Assembly: GCA_003225055.1 (NCBI GenBank)
Contig: QIAU01000150.1
Span: 1 to 57,689, forward strand
Source of the DNA: Acidobacteriota bacterium
GTDB taxonomy: Bacteria; Acidobacteriota; Terriglobia; Terriglobales; Acidobacteriaceae
Direction: 5' to 3'
DNA length: 57,689 nucleotides
Position numbers and translations under genes: made by a program. The notes beneath the pieces are model-generated. The model did no database searches, was not told the origin of the DNA, and was given only the letters and a program-made list of their open reading frames with translations. Each line of letters starts with the position of its first letter. The stretch's first letter is position 1. Positions 24,686 to 33,908 of the stretch are shown piece by piece.

Positions 24686-26050
24686 TCAGTCGTAATACTC
24701 CAGCCCAAGGTGCGTGATGAGTTCTTCTCCGCGCAAGTGCCGCAGAGTATTCTTCAGCTTCATGGACTGGATGAACAGATCGTGCTCGGGATACAGGCCG
24801 GGAATTGTCATCGGAGACTTAAAATAGAAGCTTAACCATTCCTGGATCCCCAGGCCGCTGAGCTCAGAACTGCGCTTCGCCAAGTCAAGGAACAACACGA
24901 GATCCAAGACGATCGGCGCGGCCAGAATCGAGTCGCGGCACAGGAAATCCACTTTGATCTGCATCGGATAGCCCAGCCATCCGAAAATATCAATGTTGTC
25001 CCAGCCTTCTTTATTGTCACCGCGCGGCGGGTAATAGTTAATGCGAACCTTGTGGAAGATATTCTTGTACAGTTCGGGATAAAGCGCTGGCTGCAGGATG
25101 TGCTCGAGCACCCCCAGCTTCGATTCTTCCTTAGTCTTGAATGAGCCAGGATCATCCAGAACTTCACCATCGCGATTGCCCAGAATATTGGTCGAGTACC
25201 ACCCGCTCACGCCGAGCAAACGCGCCTTAAAGCCGGGGGCAAGAATCGTCTTCATCAGCGTCTGACCGGTCTTGAAATCCTTGCCGCAGATGGGAGCTTC
25301 ATTCTTGCGAGAGAGTTCAAGCATTGCTGGAAGGTCGGCGGTGAGATTGGGAGCCCCGTTGGCGAAGGGCACTCCCTCCATGAGTGAGGCATAACAATAA
25401 ATCATCGAAGGTGCGACGTTCTGGTCGTTCTTCATCATCGCCTTTTCGAACGACTGCACGTCCTTATGTGCCTGGGTGGGTTGCAGGAAGGTTTCCGTCG
25501 AGCCGCACCAGATCGTCACCAGTCTGTCGGCGCCCGAACTCTTCTTGAACTCGCGGATGTCCTCGCGCACCTGCTGGGCAAGCTCCATCTTGTTCTTGCC
25601 TTTTTTTAGGTTGGGCCCATCGAGCTTGCGCACATAACTGCGATCGAAAACCGCCTTGCGAGGTTTGATGGAGGTAAGGAACGGCTTCACTTGCTGCAGG
25701 AGGTCGCGCTCCAGCACGCCAGCTTTGGAAGCGGCGGTGTACATGTCGTCTTCAAAGATGTCCCAACCGGTAAAAACCAGATCGCTCAGCTTGGCCAGCG
25801 GGACGAAATTCTTTATTGCCGGAGAATTATTGTCCGTGCGCTTCCCAAGCCGGATCGTACCCATCTGGGTAAGCGATCCAATGGGTCGGGCGAAGCCTTT
25901 GCGTACGGCTTCCACGCCGGCCACAAACGTCGTGGCCACCGCGCCCATGCCCGGAATCATGATCCCCAGCTTGCCCTTGGCGGGTTGAATTTCCGACCCG
26001 CCCTTTCTAATCTCAGACTTCGAGCTTGCAGTTTTTTGCCGCACGGCCAT
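24686..26050 (-). CDS. ino1: Inositol-3-phosphate synthase
   Basis: The enzyme converts glucose 6-phosphate to 1D-myo-inositol 3-phosphate using NAD, for inositol lipids or other inositol compounds. The 454-residue protein has an N-terminal NAD-binding fold (GIMIPGMGAVATTFVAGVEAV, about residues 28-48) and the family segments PLAKLSDLVFTGWDIF, RKAVFDRSYVRKLDG, NGAPNLTADLPAM, ICGKDFKTGQTLMKTI, STNILGNRDG and KVDFLCRDSILAAPIVLDL. The length is normal. It starts at the ATG at 26050. The antisense readthrough tail of the PLP pseudogene overlaps its 3' end. Confidence 0.95.
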   Translation of the reverse strand: MAVRQKTASSKSEIRKGGSEIQPAKGKLGIMIPGMGAVATTFVAGVEAVRKGFARPIGSLTQMGTIRLGKRTDNNSPAIKNFVPLAKLSDLVFTGWDIFEDDMYTAASKAGVLERDLLQQVKPFLTSIKPRKAVFDRSYVRKLDGPNLKKGKNKMELAQQVREDIREFKKSSGADRLVTIWCGSTETFLQPTQAHKDVQSFEKAMMKNDQNVAPSMIYCYASLMEGVPFANGAPNLTADLPAMLELSRKNEAPICGKDFKTGQTLMKTILAPGFKARLLGVSGWYSTNILGNRDGEVLDDPGSFKTKEESKLGVLEHILQPALYPELYKNIFHKVRINYYPPRGDNKEGWDNIDIFGWLGYPMQIKVDFLCRDSILAAPIVLDLVLFLDLAKRSSELSGLGIQEWLSFYFKSPMTIPGLYPEHDLFIQSMKLKNTLRHLRGEELITHLGLEYYD

Positions 26051-26218
26051 TGCTGGGCTCTTCCTGATAAGAATCTAGCTTGGAAGGCGAACGGTTATGT
26101 TCTCGTATCAAGCGGGGAAATGCAAACCAGTGGGCGCGAGTGGCGCTTTAGCGCGCCTCAGTTGCGCTTGGTTCCATCGGAGCGCCTCGCCTGGCACGAC
26201 ACCAGGTTCCCGGGTCCT

Positions 26219-26356
26219 TCACCGTGCCGTTGAAACCAGCAGCAGGACGACGAGAGCCGCCAACAACATGCTGGAAATCAGCGAGAACGCCTCCTGGAAT
26301 GGGGGGAGCTGAAAGCCGTGATGCCCACCGCTTCTTCCCTGTGTCAGGGCACGCAT
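26219..26356 (-). CDS. Possible 45-residue single-pass membrane protein
   Basis: From an ATG at 26356, with AGGAAGG six bases upstream, 45 codons encode MRALTQGRSGGHHGF, LPPFQEAFSLISSM and a hydrophobic helix LLAALVVLLLVSTAR at the C-terminus. It lies 168 bases upstream of ino1 in the same direction. The strong ribosome binding site and the C-terminal membrane helix are in favour. No family is recognised and the size makes chance possible. Confidence 0.5.
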   Translation of the reverse strand: MRALTQGRSGGHHGFQLPPFQEAFSLISSMLLAALVVLLLVSTAR

Positions 26357-26439
26357 AGAGAGCCTTCCTGCGCGGACCGGGAGTTCAGGACAAACCCCTG
26401 CTCCCGTGATATACAAAAGTCTCTATGTAATTAGACTCC

Positions 26440-27282
26440 ATGTCCACAAAAATTGCAGTGATTACCGGCTCTTCCAGCGGCATTGGCCTTCTGACCGCCG
26501 TTGAGCTGGCCAAGAGTGGATTTCAGGTTGTCGCCACCATGCGCGACCTGGCACGGCGGGAAAAATTGGAGCAGGCGGCCAGCCGAGCCGGAGTTCGCCC
26601 CTATATAGACATCCGACGCCTGGACGTGACCGAGTTCGACTTGATCGAGCCCTTCGTCGAAAAGCTGGTCCGCGATTACGGACGCGTTCATCTGCTCGTC
26701 AATAACGCCGGATTTGCCGTGGCTGGCTTCGCCGAAGACCTGACCGTCGGAGAAATTCGTTCCCAGTTCGAGACCAATTTCTTTGCCCAGGTGGCGATGA
26801 CCAAGGCCGTGCTGCCTGCTATGCGCCAGCAGCGCTCTGGGCACATCATCATGATCTCATCCATCAGCGGCCTGCACGGCGCGTTCAGCAGCAGCAGCTA
26901 TTCGGCCTCGAAGTTTGCGCTGGAAGGTTGGACCGAGTCGCTGCGCATGGAGCTGAATTCTCTGGGCATCAAAGTTGTGTTAGTGGAACCGGGATCGTAC
27001 GAAACCGATATCTGGACGCGTAATGCGCGGATTGGGAAAAAAGCATTAGACGGCACCTCCCCCAATCGTGAGCGCGGTCAGAAGATGCGGGACCGTGTTC
27101 AAGCCATCCCCAAGCGCGACCCCATGATCGTGGCCCGCGCGATTGCGCGAATCGCGCAAGATCCCAATCCCCGATTGCGCTACATCATCGGCCCCGACGC
27201 GCACATTCAGCTTTGGCTGAAACGCATGCTGCCCTGGAAGTGGCATGAAAAGTTGGTGGCCAGACTATGGAAGGTTGATTAG
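26440..27282 (+). CDS. Short-chain dehydrogenase/reductase (SDR)
   Basis: The 280-residue protein is a classical SDR: cofactor motif TGSSSGIG (residues 10-17), NNAG, catalytic Ser in MISSISG and YSASK with the catalytic Tyr and Lys. The arginine in TMRDLARR after the second strand suggests NADP(H). The C-terminal part (about 215-280) resembles SDRs acting on lipid-type substrates, but the substrate cannot be read. It is divergent from ino1 and starts at the ATG at 26440. Confidence 0.92.
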   Translation: MSTKIAVITGSSSGIGLLTAVELAKSGFQVVATMRDLARREKLEQAASRAGVRPYIDIRRLDVTEFDLIEPFVEKLVRDYGRVHLLVNNAGFAVAGFAEDLTVGEIRSQFETNFFAQVAMTKAVLPAMRQQRSGHIIMISSISGLHGAFSSSSYSASKFALEGWTESLRMELNSLGIKVVLVEPGSYETDIWTRNARIGKKALDGTSPNRERGQKMRDRVQAIPKRDPMIVARAIARIAQDPNPRLRYIIGPDAHIQLWLKRMLPWKWHEKLVARLWKVD

Positions 27283-27360
27283 AAAAGGCCCCCCCCACCC
27301 CGTCTAGCGGGCCGGGTACTCGGTACTGGGTACCGAGTTCTCGTCGGATCTCGGGGTTGC

Positions 27361-27807
27361 CTATTTAGCCTCGAGCTCCACTGGCTTAACCGGCAAATCC
27401 CAATGGGCTAGCAGAATCTCGAACCGCCGCTGCTCTTCCCTCTTGAATGTATCCTGGTCAGGGTAGAGCTGGCGCTGGAGTACGGCTTCATCAAAAGGCT
27501 CATTCGCCACCGTGGCATTCTGGAACACGATCGTGACGCGGTAATCCCAGCGTCCGTCTTCCGTGGTGTGATATCGCGGCTGATCCATCCAGACCTTCGC
27601 AATTCGTCCCATCTCTTGTTCTTTTTTCAAGACCGGATAATGGTTTTTCTTGAACAACACGAGGAATTCGTCCGCATAGCCCCACTTGGCCTTGTAGTAA
27701 TACTCAACGGTAAACGGCTTGTCTCCGGCCGGCGCGCCCTGCGCGAGGGCAGTCGTGGTCAAGGCAACCAGAGCAACCAACCTAGCAAGTTGTGCAATCC
27801 TGGTCAT
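27361..27807 (-). CDS. Exported protein of unknown function
   Basis: The 148-residue protein starts at the ATG at 27807 (MTRIAQLARLVALVALTTTALAQ) with a signal peptide, cleaved after about residue 23. The mature part contains VEYYYKAKWGYADEFLVLFKKNHYPVL, WMDQPRYHTTEDGRWDYRVTIVF and FKREEQRRFEILLAHWDLPV, with many aromatic residues. I do not recognise a named family. It might adopt an alpha/beta-barrel dimer fold, but that is a guess. The start is preceded by GGAGG. The DedA gene lies upstream in the same direction. Confidence 0.82.
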   Translation of the reverse strand: MTRIAQLARLVALVALTTTALAQGAPAGDKPFTVEYYYKAKWGYADEFLVLFKKNHYPVLKKEQEMGRIAKVWMDQPRYHTTEDGRWDYRVTIVFQNATVANEPFDEAVLQRQLYPDQDTFKREEQRRFEILLAHWDLPVKPVELEAK

Positions 27808-27829
27808 CGAAGCCTCCTCAAAATACCTA

Positions 27830-27853
27830 GGAACAGCCGCCCTCGGCTGTCCC
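27830..27853. repeat. GGxACAGCCG palindrome
   Basis: ACAGCCG / CGGCTGT (7 base pairs, loop CCCT) flanked by GG...CC. It sits between the DedA gene and the exported-protein gene, which lie in the same direction, and is nearly identical to the hairpin after murI at 2563-2584. A dispersed element or a terminator/attenuator is possible. Confidence 0.6.
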
Positions 27854-27861
27854 ACCGAAAC

Positions 27862-28488
27862 TTACGACGCGGCACCAATTCGGTTCTGCCAATGCGACCA
27901 GACGAACCAGATGATTCCGCCCAACAGCACAATCCCAATGACGGTATCGAACTGATGAAAGTACTTCCCCATGGTGCGCCAGTTTTCTCCCAGCTTCATA
28001 CCAAAGTAGGCAAGCACGAAGCACCATGGCCAGGAACCGAGAAAGGTGTAGATGTGGAATTTCCCGCGCGGCATCCGCGCTATGCCCGCGGGAAGCGCGA
28101 TGAAAGTACGAATAACCGGTAACAGCCGCGCCACGAACACCGCCGCCTGTCCCCGGCGCGCAAAGAATCGATCTGCCCAGTCTAGCTCGCGGCGGGTGAC
28201 GAGAAGCCAGGCCCCGTATCTTTCGACCAGCGGACGCCCGCCGTAGTAGCCGATCTCATAGGCCAGCAGTGAGCCCACATTACAGCCGATCGCCCCGGCC
28301 GTCGCCACCCAGAACAGCTTCATCGCGCCCTCGAAGACAAGATACCCAGCAAATGGCATGATTAGCTCGGAGGGCAGGGGAACGCAGGCGGACTCAATCG
28401 CCATCAGCAGAACGATGCCGCCATAACCGGTAAACCCGATCACCGATTTGATGAAGACAAACAAGGCGGCCAGAATTTTCTCCACCAT
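27862..28488 (-). CDS. DedA/SNARE-associated family membrane protein
   Basis: The 208-residue protein has a DedA-type membrane fold: the N-terminal helix-loop with IESACVPLPSELIMPFAGYL, a second conserved loop FVARLLPVIRTFIALPAGIARMP and several C-terminal membrane helices. DedA-family proteins act as undecaprenyl-phosphate or lipid translocases and in membrane homeostasis. The specific substrate is not readable. It starts at the ATG at 28488. Confidence 0.93.
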   Translation of the reverse strand: MVEKILAALFVFIKSVIGFTGYGGIVLLMAIESACVPLPSELIMPFAGYLVFEGAMKLFWVATAGAIGCNVGSLLAYEIGYYGGRPLVERYGAWLLVTRRELDWADRFFARRGQAAVFVARLLPVIRTFIALPAGIARMPRGKFHIYTFLGSWPWCFVLAYFGMKLGENWRTMGKYFHQFDTVIGIVLLGGIIWFVWSHWQNRIGAAS

Positions 28489-28533
28489 GCTAAGGATTGT
28501 ATCGTGGGGGAGCGGACCGCTTGGGCTAGCGGC

Positions 28534-28758
28534 TCAGAATGTCCCGTCTTGTGTGAAGGTGTACCCCGGAAGCGTAGCGCCCGCGTGGGTTTTGACCACT
28601 CGCACACGCACGGTTTCGGCATCGGGGGCATTCTTCTCCGCCGGACGAAGCATCGCGTACTGCGTGAACACCTCGCTATAGACCTTGGTCACGAGATAGT
28701 TCTGACCGTCGAGATCGCTGCGCCAGACCTGACCGAGTTGTACTGATTTCACCGCCAT
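28534..28758 (-). CDS. Small protein of unknown function
   Basis: The 74-residue protein starts at the ATG at 28758 (MAVKSVQLGQVWRSDLDGQNYLVTKVY) and ends YTFTQDGTF. It looks like a compact beta-rich domain (QVW...G..YLV pattern). No signal peptide or membrane helix; no family recognised. Confidence 0.68.
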   Translation of the reverse strand: MAVKSVQLGQVWRSDLDGQNYLVTKVYSEVFTQYAMLRPAEKNAPDAETVRVRVVKTHAGATLPGYTFTQDGTF

Positions 28759-28943
28759 GGTTCTTCTCTCAGCTTGTATTTGGCTTAGTTTCAGAGTAAC
28801 CAGCCAAGGGCCATGCGTCAATTGGGTTTCCCGGAACCCGGATTACCGCCGTGCTCGGAGGCTGGGGTAGAGACCGAGCGACCTGGCTTAGAACGTCTCT
28901 GCCGGGCGGTCTGCTAACATTTACAGTTTCCCGAGGAGCGACT

Positions 28944-29816
28944 ATGGTACGCGGCGTAATTCCCCGCCAGCCGGCTAAAACCGGACGCCAGGCGGGATCT
29001 GGTTCCCTTATTCGAGGCGCGCAATCACGGGGCAGTTCGCGCGAAAAAACGTTCAGAGCGGCGCCTTTCGACCGGCCGACCCGCGTAAAGCCCGTCCCCG
29101 CACTGGCAAAGCCCAAGCCAGCAAGGCCCAGCAAAGGCTACAATCCCCGCGCTGGAGAGCGCATTCAGGAAATCCTGAAGCGTCTGGACCAGCTTTATCC
29201 CGATGTCACCTGCGCGCTGACCCATAGCAATGCCTGGGAATTGCTGGTCGCGACCATTCTTTCGGCGCAATCCACCGACGTAAATGTCAATCGCGTCACG
29301 CCTGTGTTGTTTCGGAAGTATCCGACGGTCCAGGACTTTGCCGCGCTTACCCCCGAGCAACTCGAGCCGGACATCCGCTCCACCGGTTTTTTCCGCAACA
29401 AATCGAGGTCCGTGGTCGGTGCGGCGAAGAAGGTCGTCAGCGAGTTCGGCGGAGAGGTTCCCGATGACATGGACCAGCTCCTCACGTTGCCGGGAGTCGC
29501 CCGGAAAACCGCCAACGTCGTACTGGGAACCTGGTTCAAGAAAGGCGTAGGGCTCGTGGTAGACACCCACGTTACACGCATTGCGCGGCGGCTGGAACTG
29601 ACCAAGAACACCGATCCTCCCAAAATCGAACAAGACCTAATGAAGGTCATTCCGAGGAAACAATGGATTTTATTTTCTCACCAGGTCATCTGGCATGGCC
29701 GCAAGCTCTGTTACGCTCGCTCCCCCAAATGTGTCGACTGTCCGCTGGAGACCCTCTGCCACGCGGCCGATAAAACCTGGAGCACGGTGGAGATTCACAA
29801 GAGCGCGCAACCGTAA
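28944..29816 (+). CDS. nth: Endonuclease III
   Basis: Nth removes oxidised pyrimidines from DNA and cleaves the strand by beta-elimination. The 290-residue protein begins with a basic, disordered-looking tail of about 65 residues that E. coli Nth lacks. The HhH-GPD core has LPGVARKTANVVLG (hairpin with catalytic Lys in RKTAN), the catalytic Asp in VDTHVTRIARRL and a C-terminal iron-sulfur signature Cys-x6-Cys-x2-Cys-x5-Cys. The start ATG at 28944 has CGAGGAG upstream. The S9 peptidase gene follows 24 bases later in the same direction. Confidence 0.95.
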   Translation: MVRGVIPRQPAKTGRQAGSGSLIRGAQSRGSSREKTFRAAPFDRPTRVKPVPALAKPKPARPSKGYNPRAGERIQEILKRLDQLYPDVTCALTHSNAWELLVATILSAQSTDVNVNRVTPVLFRKYPTVQDFAALTPEQLEPDIRSTGFFRNKSRSVVGAAKKVVSEFGGEVPDDMDQLLTLPGVARKTANVVLGTWFKKGVGLVVDTHVTRIARRLELTKNTDPPKIEQDLMKVIPRKQWILFSHQVIWHGRKLCYARSPKCVDCPLETLCHAADKTWSTVEIHKSAQP

Positions 29817-29840
29817 GTTGTCGCGTCCCGAGGAACATCG

Positions 29841-31814
29841 ATGCGCACCATCCTCCTGTTTGTTATCGTGATCCTTATGAGCAGTATCGCCTTGACTCAG
29901 ACGCTCCCGGCGCCTCCGGCCATCACCGACCCCCGGCAGATCAAGAGCAGGCCCAACGCTCAGGTCGAGAAGAATCTGTCGATTGAAAAGCTCTACATGA
30001 CGCGCATGGTCGGGGGTACGACCTGGTCTCCGGATGGAAAGATGATTGCCTTTATTTCGAACCTTAGCGGCAGAAACAACTTGTGGTTGGTTGCTGCCGA
30101 GGGCGGCTGGCCCTTGCAACTTACCATCAGCGATCAGCGCCAGGCCGCGCCCGCCTGGTCGCCCGACGGCAAGTGGATCGCCTACCAGTCCGATTATGAC
30201 GGCGACGAGCAGTGGGACATCTTCCTGGTTTCTCCCAAGAACGGTCAGCTCGTGAACCTGACCAACACGCGCGAGGTTGCCGAGGAATCTCCAGCTTGGT
30301 CGCCCGATGGACGCTATCTCGCCTACATGGTTAAGCCGAAGACCTCCTCCACCTACGAGATTGATGTCTACGACATGCTGATGCGGGAAGTGAAACATCT
30401 TACCAGCGGGACGCCCAAAGATATGGGCAATGTTGCGCCCATCTGGTCGCGAGATGGCAAGTGGATCGCCTACACACAATTCCAGGCCAAAGGCACCGAT
30501 TCCAACGTTTTCCTAGCTGAGGTCGCCACTCGCAAAAGCACATTATTGACCGAGCACAAGGGTGAGAACCTGTATAGCGCGAACGACTTCTCCCCCGACG
30601 GACGGCATCTCCTCATCACGAGTAACGCCGCAAACGGCTACGACAATGTCGGCCTGCTCAACCTTGCAACCAGGAGCATGGATTGGCTCACCCAAGACAA
30701 ATGGCAAATCAATGGCGGCAATTTATCCCCCGATGGCAAGACGATCACCTGGACCGCCAACGTTGACGGCAACACCGAAATCTTTCTCCACGACATGGCC
30801 AGTGGGAAAACTTCAGCCCTGCCCTTGCCCACGGGCGTGAACACTCTCGCCGGCTCGGAATCATCCTTTACGCGCGACGGCACCCGTCTGCTCTACTACC
30901 ACAACGGTCCTAACGCTCCGAATGATGCCTGGGTCTATTCCCTGGCAACCGGCAAATCGCATCCCGTGACTCACTCCTTGGTGGCCGGAGTGCGCGGCGA
31001 GGACATGGTGGAGCCTTACCTGGTTCACTATCCCAGCCGCGATGGCAAGTGGACGATTTCCGCATTTGTCTACATGCCTTACAACTTGCCGCATCAGCCG
31101 GTCAGTCCGGCGATTGTGTTCGTGCACGGCGGGCCGACCGCACAAACGGTGAACTCGTTCAACCGCATCGTTCAGTACGTGGTCAATCAGGGTTACATCG
31201 TCATTGCGCCCAACTACCGCGGTTCGACCGGCTATGGAAAACAGTTCCAGCATGCGAACCTGTTCGACATGGGCGGTGGTGACCTCGAGGATGTTTTGGC
31301 TGCCGCCGACTGGATTAAGCAAACCGGCTATGTGGATCCCAAAAAACTCATCCTCTTGGGCGGAAGCTACGGCGGCTACATGACCATGATGGGCGTGACT
31401 AAGGCGCCGGAGTTGTGGGCGGCCGGCGTGCCTATCGTTCCCTTTGTGAACTGGTTCACCGAGATCCAGAACGAAGACCCGGTGTTGCAGCAGTCGGATA
31501 TGGCTACTATGGGCGATCCGGAAAAAAACAAGGCGCTGTACGAGGACCGCTCACCGATCAACTTCATCGACCAGGTCAAGGCGCCGCTGCTCTTATTGGC
31601 TGGAGGTCACGATCCCCGCTGTCCGAAAGAGGAAGCGCTGCAGGTTGTCGAGGCAATCAAGAAGCGCGGAGGAACGGCGGATTACAAGATCTACGAGAAC
31701 GAAGGCCACGGCTTCGCCAAAGTTGAGAATCAGATTGACGCTTACCGGCGCGTAGCCGACTTCCTCAAGGCGCACGTGCCACCCGCGGATTGCGGATGCT
31801 CCTTGAACGAGTGA
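29841..31814 (+). CDS. S9 family (prolyl oligopeptidase-type) exported peptidase
   Basis: The 657-residue protein has a signal peptide (about 1-20) and an N-terminal beta-propeller made of PD40-type repeats (WSPDGKMIAF, WSPDGKWIAY, WSPDGRYLAY, WSRDGKWIAY, FSPDGRHLLI and others). A C-terminal alpha/beta hydrolase follows (about 400-657), with the nucleophile Ser in GGSYGGYM, an Asp in AGGHDPRCP and the His in NEGHGF. The catalytic triad is complete. It probably cleaves peptides in the periplasm; propeller-gated S9 enzymes prefer short substrates. Start at the ATG at 29841 after GAGGA. Confidence 0.94.
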   Translation: MRTILLFVIVILMSSIALTQTLPAPPAITDPRQIKSRPNAQVEKNLSIEKLYMTRMVGGTTWSPDGKMIAFISNLSGRNNLWLVAAEGGWPLQLTISDQRQAAPAWSPDGKWIAYQSDYDGDEQWDIFLVSPKNGQLVNLTNTREVAEESPAWSPDGRYLAYMVKPKTSSTYEIDVYDMLMREVKHLTSGTPKDMGNVAPIWSRDGKWIAYTQFQAKGTDSNVFLAEVATRKSTLLTEHKGENLYSANDFSPDGRHLLITSNAANGYDNVGLLNLATRSMDWLTQDKWQINGGNLSPDGKTITWTANVDGNTEIFLHDMASGKTSALPLPTGVNTLAGSESSFTRDGTRLLYYHNGPNAPNDAWVYSLATGKSHPVTHSLVAGVRGEDMVEPYLVHYPSRDGKWTISAFVYMPYNLPHQPVSPAIVFVHGGPTAQTVNSFNRIVQYVVNQGYIVIAPNYRGSTGYGKQFQHANLFDMGGGDLEDVLAAADWIKQTGYVDPKKLILLGGSYGGYMTMMGVTKAPELWAAGVPIVPFVNWFTEIQNEDPVLQQSDMATMGDPEKNKALYEDRSPINFIDQVKAPLLLLAGGHDPRCPKEEALQVVEAIKKRGGTADYKIYENEGHGFAKVENQIDAYRRVADFLKAHVPPADCGCSLNE

Positions 31815-31951
31815 GAACGGCAACCGTGCCGCGGAGGGTTAATGAACCTATGGTTCATAGCAAGGCGCGGCTTCCAAGGCGGCGCGGCAAAAATCTGGTC
31901 GGGGTGGCAGAGCGCTTTTCCGTGCGGCAACAAGCGCTTTATTTTCCTGGG

Positions 31952-31966
31952 GCGGCTTTAAGCCGC
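31952..31966. repeat. Short palindrome
   Basis: GCGGCTTTAAGCCGC, a self-complementary 15-mer in the gap between the S9 peptidase and hemD. It is related to the element at 16316-16337. No gene is supported in 31815-32102. Confidence 0.55.
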
Positions 31967-32102
31967 TGAGGTCGCCGTCCCGATTTTTGCCGCTGGTGGT
32001 TCAGACGTGGCGTAAGTCCTTCAACCAATTTGCGGCTTCAGCCGCTGCCTTTAATTGGCGTTGTTCGGCGCCTGAGACCCGGCAAGCCGCGTCTCGGCCT
32101 AA

Positions 32103-32894
32103 CTACGATTGCGCTGACACAATCGCCTTGATAAGGCCGGGGATGGTGTACTCCCGGGCCTCGATATCCACGCGCAGTCCCAATTGCTCGAGCGTGCTGG
32201 AAGTAACCGGTCCGATGGAAGCGAGCCTGACGTCCTTGAGAACCGAACCGTGATCATTACCAAGCAGGTCGACGAAATTTCTTACCGTAGAAGAACTGGT
32301 AAATGTGATCACCTTGGGCGCGCGCCGGGAAGTCGCCAGGGCGGCACGCAACCGGCTGCGGGAGGCTCGCGGAATAACTGTCTCGTACGCCTCCACCACA
32401 TCCACCTGTGCTCCAGCGGCGCGCAAGTCGCGGGGAATCACGTCTCTGGCTACTTTGGCCCGGACCAGCAGAACTCGTTTGCCTTTTACCTGTTTTCGCA
32501 AGCGCCGCACAACCGATTCGGCGATGTACTTTTCGGGCACGACATGAACCTTCAGTCCTCGGCTTTCCAGAGCTTTCTTGGTCGCCGGGCCAATGGCTGC
32601 GACCTGCAGATGCCGCAAGTGCTTCTTGGTTAGCCGAAGTTTCCTGACCCGCTCCCACATGGCGTCGACACCATTCACGCTGGTCAGAATCAACCAGTCA
32701 TAGTCGTGAACATTTTTGAGGGCGCTATCCAGTGGACGGAAGGAGCGTGGCTTGCGGATTTCGATGAAAGGAATTTCCAGAATCTGGGCTCCCAGCGCGC
32801 GCAAGCCGGAGGACAACGCGCTGGCCTGATGACGTGCGCGGCCGACCAGAACCCGGACCCCGCGCAGTCCTCGTGATTTCTTGCCGGCTTTCAT
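32103..32894 (-). CDS. hemD: Uroporphyrinogen-III synthase
   Basis: HemD closes hydroxymethylbilane to uroporphyrinogen III with inversion of ring D. The 263-residue protein is divergent, as usual for this family, but shows RVLVGRARHQASALSSGLRALGAQILEIPFIEI, YDWLILTSVNGVDAMWER, VAAIGPATKKALESRG and ITFTSSSTVRNFVDLL in the right order. It lies 78 bases downstream of hemC in the hemX-hemA-hemC-hemD run, which secures the call. Confidence 0.92.
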   Translation of the reverse strand: MKAGKKSRGLRGVRVLVGRARHQASALSSGLRALGAQILEIPFIEIRKPRSFRPLDSALKNVHDYDWLILTSVNGVDAMWERVRKLRLTKKHLRHLQVAAIGPATKKALESRGLKVHVVPEKYIAESVVRRLRKQVKGKRVLLVRAKVARDVIPRDLRAAGAQVDVVEAYETVIPRASRSRLRAALATSRRAPKVITFTSSSTVRNFVDLLGNDHGSVLKDVRLASIGPVTSSTLEQLGLRVDIEAREYTIPGLIKAIVSAQS

Positions 32895-32972
32895 CTCACC
32901 CCTGGGGAACTGTGTGTGGGACAGGTCTTCGACCCCCGCCCCAGCGGGTCCGAGACGCCCTTCCCCACACCG

Positions 32973-33908
32973 TCACGGCTGCTGGGGTGCCGCGGCGGCC
33001 TGCCCGTAGACTTGTTGCAGGATGGCATCTCCGCCTCTGCGCAGCAGGTTTTTCCCTACCTCATGGCCAAGCTCCCGGGGATCGTTTCCGTCGCGCGACT
33101 CGCGCAGCACCTCGGAACCGTCGGGCCGCGCCACCACCGCCTCCAGATGTAAGCACTCGTTGCGTATTTCCGCGAGGGCGCCGATTGGGACCTGGCATCC
33201 TCCCCCCAATTCATTCAATAGCGCCCGTTCGCAGGTGGTCGTCACCCGCGCTGCCGAATTGTCCAGGAAGGCCACCTGCTGACGATTGGCCACGTCGCCC
33301 ATACGAATCTCGATGCCCAGAGCCCCTTGCCCGGCTGCCGGACACATCACTTGCGCGGGAATCACCTGCTTGATCATCGCCGTAAGCCCGAGCCGAGTGA
33401 CGCCCGCTGCCGCCAGAATGATGGCATCGTACTCGCCGGACTCGAGTTTGCGCAGGCGCGTGTCCACGTTCCCGCGCAGGGGATGAATGTCCAGATCGGC
33501 GCGTACTGCTTTGAGCTGCGCCTGCCGGCGCAGACTGCTGGTGCCTACCCGCGCCCGGTGCGGCAGATCCTCAATGCGCGAGTACTTCTGGGAAACGAAC
33601 ACATCGTGCGGGTTCTCCCTTTTGGTGATGGCCGCAATCTCAAACCCGGGAGGCACCTCGGTGGGCAAATCTTTTAAACTGTGCACCGCCAGATCGACGC
33701 TGCCGGCGGCCAGGGCTTCTTCAATTTCCTTAGTGAACATGCCCTTGGTACCGACTTTGGCGAGAGCCTGGTCTGTAATCTTGTCGCCAGTGGTCTTGAG
33801 GATCTCGATTTCCACTTCGTGGCCGCGCTCGCGCAACCGGGCGGCGATATGATTGGCCTGCCAGAGAGCCAGCTGCGACCCGCGAGAACCGATGCGTAGG
33901 CGCGCCAT
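32973..33908 (-). CDS. hemC: Hydroxymethylbilane synthase (porphobilinogen deaminase)
   Basis: HemC joins four porphobilinogen units into hydroxymethylbilane. The 311-residue protein has [49 protein letters not shown] and the dipyrromethane-binding Cys238 in GGGCQVP. All key residues are present. The gene abuts hemA directly (the hemA stop is followed at once by the hemC start codon). Confidence 0.97.
   Translation of the reverse strand: MARLRIGSRGSQLALWQANHIAARLRERGHEVEIEILKTTGDKITDQALAKVGTKGMFTKEIEEALAAGSVDLAVHSLKDLPTEVPPGFEIAAITKRENPHDVFVSQKYSRIEDLPHRARVGTSSLRRQAQLKAVRADLDIHPLRGNVDTRLRKLESGEYDAIILAAAGVTRLGLTAMIKQVIPAQVMCPAAGQGALGIEIRMGDVANRQQVAFLDNSAARVTTTCERALLNELGGGCQVPIGALAEIRNECLHLEAVVARPDGSEVLRESRDGNDPRELGHEVGKNLLRRGGDAILQQVYGQAAAAPQQP

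Noticed and set aside
24460-24835. C-terminal extension of the PLP gene by about 125 codons
   Set aside because: It follows the microsatellite, has no family resemblance and runs antisense over ino1; better explained by a frame slip.
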